Source of the DNA: JALORV01 sp963766365
GTDB lineage: Bacteria > Pseudomonadota > Gammaproteobacteria > Burkholderiales > Burkholderiaceae_F
Reading direction: 5' to 3'
Assembly: GCA_963766365.1 (NCBI GenBank)
Contig: CAVXZK010000011.1
Location: 230,522 to 294,521 of the forward strand
Length of the DNA: 64,000 nucleotides
Shown: piece after piece, positions 34,387 to 42,406 of the stretch
How the letters are laid out: every line of letters begins with the position of its first letter
Position numbering within the stretch: position 1 is the first letter of the stretch
Made by a program: the position numbers and the translations under genes
Notes under the pieces: generated by a model
Database searches by the model: none
What the model was told of the DNA's origin: nothing
Seen by the model: only the letters and a program-made list of their open reading frames with translations

Positions 34387-35178
34387 TTAGGTTGGCTTGT
34401 GCGCGTAGGCGGTGATCGATGCAACGCGCAGCGAGGTCCCGAACTTGCGTTCCACGGACGTGCCGCGGAAGCATTCGTAGCGGCCTGCCACGCGAACGCT
34501 GTCGAAGCCCGTGATCTGCAGCGCATGAAGCAGGTCGCTTTCAGTCAGGGCTCCGCCGACGCAGGCCGCCCAGATCACTGGATCGCGACGTGAACTTGCA
34601 TCGAGGTCGCGTTCCAGCACGACGTCGGCGAGATAGAGCGCGCCGCCGGGCCGCAGCACGCGCAGCGCCTCGTCCAGCACCTTGAGCTTGTCCTCGGCCA
34701 GATTCAGGACTCCGTTGGACAGCACCACATCCGCGCTGGCATCGTCTACCGGCAAGGCGTCGAACGAGCCGGCGCGCACCTCGATACGGGCGGGCAGGCC
34801 GCTCTCGAACGCCGCGCGCCGCGCCGCCCGTTGCATCGCCGGAGTGACGTCGACGCCAATGGCGTGCCCCATGGCTCCGGCACGGCGTGCCGCGATCAGC
34901 AGATCGGTGCCCGCGCCGCAGGCGTGATCCACGACGGTGGCGCCGGTCGGGATCTCGCCGGCGGCAAGCGGATTGCCGACGCCCGCGAAGCGGGAAGTCG
35001 CCCACGCCGGCAGGGATTCCAGCTCCGCGTGGTCGTAGCCGAGGTGCCGGACCGCGTAGTCAGCGCCGACATTGAAGTGGAAATAGTCGGCGGGTGTATC
35101 GGCGACACGTTCGTACATCTCGACGACGTGGCGCCGCAGACTCACGGAATCGAAATCGACCGGGCAGGCGAGGCTCAT
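34387..35178 (-). CDS. SAM-dependent methyltransferase, ArsM-like
   Basis: 263-residue class I methyltransferase. The SAM-binding motif I is VVDHACGAGTDLLIAARRAG, motif II GVDVTPAMQ, and motif IV/V DVVLSNGVLNL. The later WAACVGGAL has the cysteine context seen in arsenite methyltransferases (ArsM). The first ArsM cysteine is not obvious, so arsenite may not be the substrate. It is coupled to the diiron protein (nine bases apart) and not to the arsenic operon 18 kb away. UbiE-like or other small-molecule methylation is possible. Confidence 0.75.
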   Translation of the reverse strand: MSLACPVDFDSVSLRRHVVEMYERVADTPADYFHFNVGADYAVRHLGYDHAELESLPAWATSRFAGVGNPLAAGEIPTGATVVDHACGAGTDLLIAARRAGAMGHAIGVDVTPAMQRAARRAAFESGLPARIEVRAGSFDALPVDDASADVVLSNGVLNLAEDKLKVLDEALRVLRPGGALYLADVVLERDLDASSRRDPVIWAACVGGALTESDLLHALQITGFDSVRVAGRYECFRGTSVERKFGTSLRVASITAYAHKPT

Positions 35179-35187
35179 GGCGTGACC

Positions 35188-36180
35188 TCAGTGCGCCGCG
35201 ACCGGGCCGATTGACGCCAGCGCGGCATGGATGCGCGCGCCCTGCTCGGCGGTGATCATCGACCCCAGCACCTCGAGGAAGCGCTGGTCCTGCACGCCCG
35301 AGAAGATGAACTGCCAGCGGTACGCCTTGAGCACCGTGGCGCGGAGTGCCTGCTGCTCGGTGATCGCAAACGTGCGGCCAGCCTGCAGGAGGAAGTAGTC
35401 GGCGTCGGCCGCGGCCTGGGCCTGGACGATGCCGTCCACTGCTGCCACCAGCTCAATCAGATCGGTCACCGCCTGGTCGCGCTGCGCGGCGGTCAGGCGT
35501 GCGTCTTCGCGTTTCCACTCGAGTTCGTCCAGGATGGCGTGCTGTGACTCTTCCTTCCAGTGGAACAGGAAGACGTCCTTCCACAGCGCCGACAGTTCGG
35601 CATCGGGATCGATGCTGGCGCGGTAGTGCGCCTGCGTGAACAGTTCGATGTCCAGGGTCAGTCCAAGCACCGCCCAGGTCGACTTGCTCAGCACCGCGGC
35701 GGCGACGTCGTTGGGTTGTGGCTTGAACTCGTACCCGGCCGGCATCCCTTCGGCTGCCATGCGTTCGAGGCGCCGGAACATCTCCTGGTGCTTCAGCTCC
35801 TCGTCGGTGAAGCGGACCAGCGCTTCGAGAGCGACCTGGTCGCCGAGCCAGTGTTCCTTGCTGATCTCCAGGACCTTGGCGCCAATGAAGCGCTCAACCA
35901 GGCCGAAGACATTGGCATAGGTCCGTCCCTGGATCTGGCTCAGGAAGCGGCGCTCGGCCGACGTGACGAAGTCGAGCTGATTGACCAGTGACAGGCCGTC
36001 CGGAAGAAACTTCTTGCCGAAGTCGAAAGCGCGACCGCGAATGACATCGCGATCGATATCCCATCGGATGCGCTTGGAGACCTCGACGGTCTTTGCGTAG
36101 CGGTCCCGGCCTCCGATGGTTATCGGGGTAAAGGCAGGGGCAGAGGTTGATTCGACGACGGCTTCAGCGACAGCTTCCAC
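35188..36180 (-). CDS. Ferritin-like diiron protein
   Basis: 330-residue, all-helical protein starting at GTG with AAGGAG eight bases upstream. Two E-x-x-H elements (EELKHQEMF at about residues 128-136 and EESQHAIL at about 215-222), with further acidic residues in the helices before them, suggest a ferritin-like diiron site. Helices with SAERRFLSQIQGRTYANVFGLVERF precede the first. It could be an oxygenase, an oxidase or a storage protein. It is followed tightly by the ArsM-like methyltransferase, so a joint tailoring pathway is conceivable. I know no specific name for it. Confidence 0.65.
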   Translation of the reverse strand: MEAVAEAVVESTSAPAFTPITIGGRDRYAKTVEVSKRIRWDIDRDVIRGRAFDFGKKFLPDGLSLVNQLDFVTSAERRFLSQIQGRTYANVFGLVERFIGAKVLEISKEHWLGDQVALEALVRFTDEELKHQEMFRRLERMAAEGMPAGYEFKPQPNDVAAAVLSKSTWAVLGLTLDIELFTQAHYRASIDPDAELSALWKDVFLFHWKEESQHAILDELEWKREDARLTAAQRDQAVTDLIELVAAVDGIVQAQAAADADYFLLQAGRTFAITEQQALRATVLKAYRWQFIFSGVQDQRFLEVLGSMITAEQGARIHAALASIGPVAAH

Positions 36181-36222
36181 GGTGTAGCTCCTTGCAGTTG
36201 GGTGGTTGGTAAAGAGGGCGGG

Positions 36223-36753
36223 TCAGATCGCCAGGAACTTGAGGCGCATCAGCGCGTGAGCGCGGGTCGGATCAGTTGCTCCGGAGAGCTCCATCGCGAC
36301 CGAGCGCAGTTCGCTCACGTCCATCCCGAGGTCACGCAGCGTCCGCGCATCCAGCGCCCGCAGCGCACGAACGGTCTCGCGCTCGCTGCGGATCTGCTTC
36401 CACCGGACGATGACGCTGCGGACGGCATCGCTCATAGCCGTCACCAGCGCCGCGATGAACTCGGCGAGCGCGGCGTGGCGCTCGGCTCGGACTGCGAAGG
36501 CGAGCTGCATCGCGTCGGGAGTCGGCGATACCGGGAGCGAGCTGGTTGCTGCATCGCCGAATCCGGTGGACGCCGCCGCACGCCGGGCCCAGGCCGCCAG
36601 CTCGTCGCTGGTGGCGCTTGCCTTGTACTGGGCATCGTTGCTGGCCTGAGCGCCGCGTTCCGCGACGGAGTAGCTGCGCTTGACGCGGCCTACGGAAATC
36701 AGCGGCAGGGCAGCGTGGGTCTTTGCTGCAGGTGCACTCGTGTGCTGGCTCAT
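36223..36753 (-). CDS. Protein with C-terminal DUF1127 (YjiS-like) domain
   Basis: 176-residue cytosolic protein. The last 55 residues contain ALRALDARTLRDLGMDVSEL, which matches the DUF1127 pattern (L-x-x-L-x-x-x-x-L-x-D-[IL]-G). The N-terminal part is unassigned and rich in Ala and Ser. The ATG at 36753 follows GGGAGA; a long in-frame extension upstream is not coding. It is first in the minus-strand set with the diiron and methyltransferase genes, and it is divergent from the response regulator, which may control it. Confidence 0.7.
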   Translation of the reverse strand: MSQHTSAPAAKTHAALPLISVGRVKRSYSVAERGAQASNDAQYKASATSDELAAWARRAAASTGFGDAATSSLPVSPTPDAMQLAFAVRAERHAALAEFIAALVTAMSDAVRSVIVRWKQIRSERETVRALRALDARTLRDLGMDVSELRSVAMELSGATDPTRAHALMRLKFLAI

Positions 36754-36947
36754 CTTCACTCTCCCGGTGGGGCCGCTTTGACGCGGCGTGTTCGATGGCC
36801 TGCACTCTAGGCAGCGGGTGTATTTGCGAGCTTTCAGTCGTGCATCGTTGTGTATCGCTCGGTTACGCGCGTCGGCATGAGGTATGGTGCGTTGCCGGCT
36901 TGCGTTTCTATAATCCGCGCCCAGCGAAACCGAAGGCAGGCGAAAAC

Positions 36948-37658
36948 GTGTCAGGTGCCCGGATACTGGTGGTCGACGACGACGCCGACGTGCGGCAGAT
37001 GCTCGTCGACTATCTCGGCACGCATGGCTACGAGGTAGACGCCGCAGCCAATGGCACGCAGATGCGTGCCGCAATCGAACGGCAGGTTCCCGATGTCGTG
37101 CTGCTCGATGTCGGATTGCCCGGCGAGGACGGGCTGACGCTGGCGCGCTATCTGCGCGAGCACCACCGGGTCGGGATCATCATGGTGACCGCGGCCGACG
37201 GCGTCGTCGATCGCGTCGTCGGCCTCGAAATGGGCGCGGACGACTATGTTGCCAAGCCGTTCGATCCTCGCGAGCTGCGGGCGCGGTTGAAAAGCGTGCT
37301 GCGGCGGCTGCATGGCGAGGCCGCCCCGACACAGGCCACCGAACGCACGAGGCCGCGCATCGGCCGCTGCACGCTCGATCTCGACGCCCGCCGCCTGCTC
37401 GGGGCTGACGGCACCGACATCGCGATCACGGCGATGGAATTCGACCTGCTGAAGACCTTCATCGAGCACCCGAACAAGGTTCTGACACGTGACCGCCTCC
37501 TGACCCTGACGCGCAACCGCGAATGGGAGCCTTTCGACCGCTCGATCGACATCCGCATCGCCCGTCTGCGGCGCAAGGTCGAGGTCGATCCGGACAATCC
37601 GCTGGCGATCCAGACGATCCGGGGGGCGGGTTACATGTTCGTACCGCCGGTCGACTGA
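36948..37658 (+). CDS. OmpR/PhoB-family response regulator
   Basis: 236-residue regulator from a GTG start. The receiver has the DDD acidic triad (VVDDDAD), phospho-Asp in VVLLDVGLPGEDG (about residue 52), and the later Thr/Lys (MVTAAD, VAKPF). The DNA-binding winged helix (about 135-234) has LTRNREWEPFDRSIDIRIAR and the RGAGYMFV end. It lies 127 bases before a hybrid kinase and divergent from the DUF1127 operon, so both are likely partners or targets. An upstream in-frame extension without signal is ignored. Confidence 0.92.
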   Translation: MSGARILVVDDDADVRQMLVDYLGTHGYEVDAAANGTQMRAAIERQVPDVVLLDVGLPGEDGLTLARYLREHHRVGIIMVTAADGVVDRVVGLEMGADDYVAKPFDPRELRARLKSVLRRLHGEAAPTQATERTRPRIGRCTLDLDARRLLGADGTDIAITAMEFDLLKTFIEHPNKVLTRDRLLTLTRNREWEPFDRSIDIRIARLRRKVEVDPDNPLAIQTIRGAGYMFVPPVD

Positions 37659-37785
37659 ACCGCCCGAGCGGCTTCGGTATCACTGCGTTTCGCTGTGTTT
37701 CAGTCGTGTAACAGCTGAGGCCATCGCTCCTCGGGCTCAATACACTCCGATTCAGGCCAACACCGGCTCGCCCGCCGCCCGATCG

Positions 37786-40700
37786 ATGCCGAACGACGCT
37801 CCGCAATTTGCCGCCGATGATCCTGCCGCACCGACGCTGCCGGCGACCGGTGCGCCACAGGGCGACGATCAGCTGCGCGAAGTCCTGGCGCGCACTACCG
37901 CAGCCGCGCTGGCTGTGTCGGGTGCCGAGCCGGGGCGCGTCTTCGCTGACCTGGCCCGGGGACTCGCCCGCGTACTGAACACCGAGGCTGCACTGATCGC
38001 CGAGTTCGTCGACAGTTCGAAGGTCACGATGCGGACGTTGGCGCTGGTGTTCGAAGACCGGCTGCTGCGCAACGTCGAGTACGACGTCACCCAGACACCG
38101 TGCCGGCATATCGTCGGGCGGGCGTCGCGCTTCGTCTCGCAGGGAGTGAATCCGGAGTTCTCCCCGGGAACGCTGTTTTCGGCGCAGGGTTTCGACGCGT
38201 ATGCCGGCTACTCGATCCTCAATGCTGCCGGCGAGCAACTGGGCATCATCGTCGCGCTCGATCGCAAGCCGATCGCCAACCAGGAGCTGACCGAGGCGCT
38301 GCTCAAGATCTTCGCGGTACGGGCGGCGGCTGAGATGGAGCGGCTGCGCGCCGAGGCGGCACTCGAACGGTCTGAGACGAGCTACCGCGCCATCTTCGAG
38401 GCGGCCGAGGACTGCATCTTCGTTCACGACTGGGATACCGGGGCGATTGTCGACGTCAATCCCACCGCGTGCCGGACCTATGGCTGGCCGCGCGAGGAGA
38501 TGCTGCGGCTCAGCGTTGGCGACTTCAGCTCGAACGAGCCACCGTACGTGCTCGACACGGCGATTGGCCATCTCGAGGCGGCGAAGCGTGGCGAGGTCGC
38601 GCGCTTCGAATGGCACCGCCGCAGTCGCGACGGCAGCCTGCACTGGGACGAGGTTGTGCTTAAGGCCGCCGAGATTGGCGGCCAGCGTCGCGTTCTCGCC
38701 ATCACGCGTGAGATCAGCGACCGCAAGCGAGCTGAACTGGCCCTGCGGGCGAGCGAGGAGCAATACCGCGCCATGTTCGAGGCCGCCACTGACTCGCTGC
38801 AGCTGCTGGATGCGCAACACCGCGTGGTCGACGTGAACCCGGCGTACGAGCGCATGTACGGCAAGCGCCGCGACGAGGTGATAGGCAGGACACTGACGGA
38901 GCTAGTGCCGGCGCGGCTCCGGCAGGAACGCCGGGCGCTGGTCGAGCGGGCACTTGCCGGCGAGGCTGCCGAACTGCTGACGACCGGGTTCCGTGGCGAC
39001 GGGACGCCGTTCGACCTCGAGGTTCGCGTGATTCCGTTCCAGCATCGTGGCGAGCTCCATGTTCTTGGCATCGCACGCGACATCACCGGGCGCAAGAAAG
39101 CCGAAGAGGCGATGCGGGCGAGCGAGGAGCAGTACCGCGCGATCTTCAACGCGTCGGCCGACGCGCTCGTACTTCGCGATGCCGACTTCCGCATCGTCGA
39201 CGTCAACGCGACCTATGAACGCATGAGCGGCTGGTCGCGCGACGAGGTGCTGGGTTTGAACCGTGTCGTCGCCAACCCGGCCGATGTTGCCCCGAGGATT
39301 CAGGCGCTGCACGAGCGCGCGCTTGCCGGCGAGACGATCGCGCTCGAGGTGCCGCTGGTGCGGCGTGATGGCACGCGTTACGAGCTCGAACTGCGGGGGG
39401 TTCCGATCCAGCACCGCGGCCAGCCGCATGTGCTGTACATGGGACGTGACGTCACCGAGCGCAAGCGTGCAGAGGAGGCCCTGCGTGCCAGCGAGGAGCA
39501 GTACCGCGCGATCTTCAATGCGTCAGCGGATGCCTTGGTGCTGTGGGACAACCAGTACCGCCGCGTCGACGTCAATCCGGCCTACCAGGCGATGTACGGT
39601 TGGGCGCGCGAGGAAGTCATCGGCAAGGGCTACGAAGACCCGCGATTCCCGCCGGAGTACGCGAAAACACGGCTGGAGCTGGTGCGGCGTGCGTTGGGCG
39701 GCGAGGACTGCCAGGCAGAGCTCGAGGCGATTCGCAGCGACGGCACTCGCATCCGGACCGAGGTGCATGCGATCCCGTTTCGCCACCGCGGCGAGCCGCA
39801 CGTGCTCGCGATTGCGCGCGACATCACCGAGCGGAAACAATCCGAGGAGGCTTTGCGCGCCAGCGAGGAGCAGTACCGCTCGATCTTCAATGCCTCGGCC
39901 GATGCGATGCTGCTGCGCGATGACCGCATGACGATCGTCGATGCCAACCCGGCCTTCCTGGCGTTGTGCGGGCTGCCGCGCGAGCAGGTCGTGGGCAAGA
40001 ACCACGCGCCGTTCGTGACAGAGTCTTTCGAAGCCGATGCGGCACGGATGCTGGGCGAGGCGATGGCCGGTAGCCGTGGCACGCTGCAGGCACAGACCCG
40101 TTCGTTCGACGGTACCCTGCTCGACGTCGAGGTGCGTGCGATACCGATGCTGTACCGCGGCCGCCGGCATGTGCTGGCGATCGCACGCAACATCACCGGG
40201 GAAAAACGCGCCGAGGCCGAGCGCCACCGCTTCGAGGCCCGTCTGCGCCAAGCGCAGAAGATGGAGGCCATCGGCCAGCTCACCGGCGGCATCGCACACG
40301 ACTTCAACAACATCCTCGCGAGCGTGATGGGCTACGTCGTGCTGACCGAGGAGCGGGTGATCGACGCCGGTGACGCCAAGAGTGTCGAGTACCTGGACCA
40401 GGCGCTAGCGTCATGCCGCCGCGCGCGCGACCTGATCCAGCAGATGCTGACCTTCTCACGCGGCGGACGCGGCGAGCCGCGCGCGCTGTCGCTGGCAACA
40501 GTCGTGCGCGATGCGATGCCGATGCTGCGCTCGTCGCTGCCGTCAACGCTGGGAATCGAGATCGAGGCCGACGACACCGTACCTGCCGTCCTGATCGACG
40601 AGGTGCAGGCGCATCAGGTGCTGCTCAACCTCGCGATCAATGCGCGTGACGCAATGCCGGACGGTGGCGCGCTGCGCATTTCGGTCGCTCGCACGGAGTT

Positions 40701-41691
40701 GCAGGACGCCGTCTGCACCAGCTGCCGCGCGGCCGTCAACGGCTCCTACGTTGAATTGTGCGTCGCCGACCGTGGCAAGGGCATCGACCCCGGACTGCTG
40801 GAGCGCATCTTCGACCCGTTCTTCTCGACCAAGGCGCCGGGCAAGGGCAGCGGCATGGGGCTGTCGATGGTGCATGGCATCGTGCACGAGCACGGGGGCC
40901 ACGTGATCGTCGAGTCCGACTGGGGCAAGGGCACGCGCTTCCGGATTCTCTTGCCTGAGCATGCAGCCGTACCGACGCCGGCCGAGCGGCCCGCCGTGCG
41001 GCGCAGCGCGCGCGAGACGCTGCAGGGGCGGGTGCTGCTGGTCGACGACGAGCCCAGCGTGCTGGCGGTGATGCGCGAGACGCTGCTCTCGTGGGGCCTG
41101 CACGTGGAAGCCTGTGGATCGGCTGACGCCGCCGAGCGGATATTCGAACGTGCGCCGGGCGAGATCGATCTGCTCGTGACCGACTACGCGATGCCGGGCG
41201 CGACGGGCATCGAACTCGCGGCGCGGCTTCGGCAGCGGCACGCGGACCTGCCCTGGCTCCTGTGCACGGGCTTTGCAGACGCCGACACCATCGCACGCGC
41301 GCGTCGGTGGGATGCACACGCGGTCCTGAAGAAGCCGATCGAGCGCGAGGACCTGCGGGCCGCGGTGCAGGGCGCACTGGTTCGTCATGTGCGGGAGGCC
41401 CCGGCGATGCCGCCGGTCGCGTTCTCCGAATTCGAGGCCGCCGCCTTGGCCGAAGGCTTTAACGAGGTACTTGAGCGGCGCTGGGATGCCAATGAAGTGC
41501 TCGATCTGCACCGGCACCCGTTTGCACTCAAGGCGCTGGTGGTCCAGGGGGAACTCTGGCTGACGCGCGGCGATGTAACGCAGCACTTGCGACCGGGCGA
41601 CCGGTTCGAGCTGGCCCGCAACGAACTGCACGCCGAACGCTACGGGGGCGAGGGGGCGATCTTCTGGATCGCGCGGCGGCACGCGGCCTAG
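37786..41691 (+). CDS. GAF-5xPAS hybrid histidine kinase with C-terminal cupin
   Basis: 1,301 residues, no membrane helices. Order: GAF (about 30-190), five PAS domains (starting near residues 199, 326, 449, 572 and 695, each opening with YRAIFNASAD-like text), HisKA (GGIAHDFNNILASVMGY, His about 838), HATPase (GSGMGLSMVHGIVHEHGG), receiver (RVLLVDDEP; LLVTDYAMPG, about 1131) and a cupin-like end (about 1232-1300, LDLHRHPFALKALVVQGE then RPGDRFELARNELHAE). Fusion of a cupin to the receiver is unusual; it could sense a ligand or metal at the output end. It is likely the partner of the upstream OmpR-type regulator. Confidence 0.9.
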   Translation: MPNDAPQFAADDPAAPTLPATGAPQGDDQLREVLARTTAAALAVSGAEPGRVFADLARGLARVLNTEAALIAEFVDSSKVTMRTLALVFEDRLLRNVEYDVTQTPCRHIVGRASRFVSQGVNPEFSPGTLFSAQGFDAYAGYSILNAAGEQLGIIVALDRKPIANQELTEALLKIFAVRAAAEMERLRAEAALERSETSYRAIFEAAEDCIFVHDWDTGAIVDVNPTACRTYGWPREEMLRLSVGDFSSNEPPYVLDTAIGHLEAAKRGEVARFEWHRRSRDGSLHWDEVVLKAAEIGGQRRVLAITREISDRKRAELALRASEEQYRAMFEAATDSLQLLDAQHRVVDVNPAYERMYGKRRDEVIGRTLTELVPARLRQERRALVERALAGEAAELLTTGFRGDGTPFDLEVRVIPFQHRGELHVLGIARDITGRKKAEEAMRASEEQYRAIFNASADALVLRDADFRIVDVNATYERMSGWSRDEVLGLNRVVANPADVAPRIQALHERALAGETIALEVPLVRRDGTRYELELRGVPIQHRGQPHVLYMGRDVTERKRAEEALRASEEQYRAIFNASADALVLWDNQYRRVDVNPAYQAMYGWAREEVIGKGYEDPRFPPEYAKTRLELVRRALGGEDCQAELEAIRSDGTRIRTEVHAIPFRHRGEPHVLAIARDITERKQSEEALRASEEQYRSIFNASADAMLLRDDRMTIVDANPAFLALCGLPREQVVGKNHAPFVTESFEADAARMLGEAMAGSRGTLQAQTRSFDGTLLDVEVRAIPMLYRGRRHVLAIARNITGEKRAEAERHRFEARLRQAQKMEAIGQLTGGIAHDFNNILASVMGYVVLTEERVIDAGDAKSVEYLDQALASCRRARDLIQQMLTFSRGGRGEPRALSLATVVRDAMPMLRSSLPSTLGIEIEADDTVPAVLIDEVQAHQVLLNLAINARDAMPDGGALRISVARTELQDAVCTSCRAAVNGSYVELCVADRGKGIDPGLLERIFDPFFSTKAPGKGSGMGLSMVHGIVHEHGGHVIVESDWGKGTRFRILLPEHAAVPTPAERPAVRRSARETLQGRVLLVDDEPSVLAVMRETLLSWGLHVEACGSADAAERIFERAPGEIDLLVTDYAMPGATGIELAARLRQRHADLPWLLCTGFADADTIARARRWDAHAVLKKPIEREDLRAAVQGALVRHVREAPAMPPVAFSEFEAAALAEGFNEVLERRWDANEVLDLHRHPFALKALVVQGELWLTRGDVTQHLRPGDRFELARNELHAERYGGEGAIFWIARRHAA

Positions 41692-41698
41692 TTCGCTT

Positions 41699-42238
41699 TC
41701 AGCCGTTACGGATGCTCCGTCGTACGGTGTGTTTTGTCCCTGCGATTTTGAGATCTGCCGCTTTTCCAGAGTCGAACAAGCCGAATCGCGATGTCTTCTC
41801 GCGCGTGGCGCGTTCTTCTGAACAGTAAACAAGGTATCCACGCTGGCTGGCGTGATAGTCGAGCACAGTGTCGCCGGCCTGGATTCGCACTCGGTAACCG
41901 GGCACCGGAGCCATCGTGTACATCACACCGGGCTGAGGGCAACCGAGACTGCCATCCGGCCATGTGACGGCTTCGCTGCTGGTGACTTGCAGTGCCGAAG
42001 CGTTGAGCCCTGTCCTGCGTGCGGCGTCGTCCACTGCGGCGCGGATGATCGACTGCAGGTCGGTGTCGTTGGCCGCGCTTAGGTGGTTGGGCGGCGTCGG
42101 CACTGCCTGCCATGTGGTCGAACCAGTGATAGTCCGCTCATTCGCCGCCTGCAGCGCCTGCAGAGTCGCAGGGTCGCCAACGCCGCCACCCAAGACGATC
42201 GCCAGGCTCAAGAAAGAAATGGATGCTGACCCGATCAG
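41699..42238 (-). CDS. Hypothetical secreted protein, possible CTG start
   Basis: About 179 residues. The last part (AVTWPDGSLGCPQPGVMYT, then YRVRIQAGDTVLDYHASQRG, ending near a second cysteine) recurs in small secreted proteins of unknown function. The start is unclear. A perfect GGAGG (42245-42249, minus) lies six bases before an in-frame CTG at 42238, giving a complete signal-like segment (LIGSASISFLSLAIVLGGGV). The first ordinary start is a TTG at 42211 with no Shine-Dalgarno. No ATG or GTG is available. It converges, seven bases apart, on the cupin kinase gene. Confidence 0.65.
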   Translation of the reverse strand: MIGSASISFLSLAIVLGGGVGDPATLQALQAANERTITGSTTWQAVPTPPNHLSAANDTDLQSIIRAAVDDAARRTGLNASALQVTSSEAVTWPDGSLGCPQPGVMYTMAPVPGYRVRIQAGDTVLDYHASQRGYLVYCSEERATREKTSRFGLFDSGKAADLKIAGTKHTVRRSIRNG

Positions 42239-42298
42239 AAGTGACCTCCGGGTTTGCGTTGTCCTCGCGACACACTGGGTTCATACCGGTGGCGGCGG

Positions 42299-42387
42299 AA
42301 AAAGTGAAGCCCCGATATAGGGGCTTCATGCCAGCATACGACAGGCTCTCCTTGACTCGATCGAATGCCCGTCAGGGCACTCGATCG
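42299..42387 (-). terminator. Two hairpins after the subtilase gene
   Basis: Read on the minus strand, a long stem comes first (42358-42387, CGATCGA/TCGATCG plus TGCCC/GGGCA with one wobble). A second stem follows (42306-42327, GAAGCCCC/GGGGCTTC) and then ACTTTTTCC. The second has all parts of an intrinsic terminator. Confidence 0.85.
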
Positions 42388-42406
42388 ATCGTTTACGTTG
42401 GACTCA

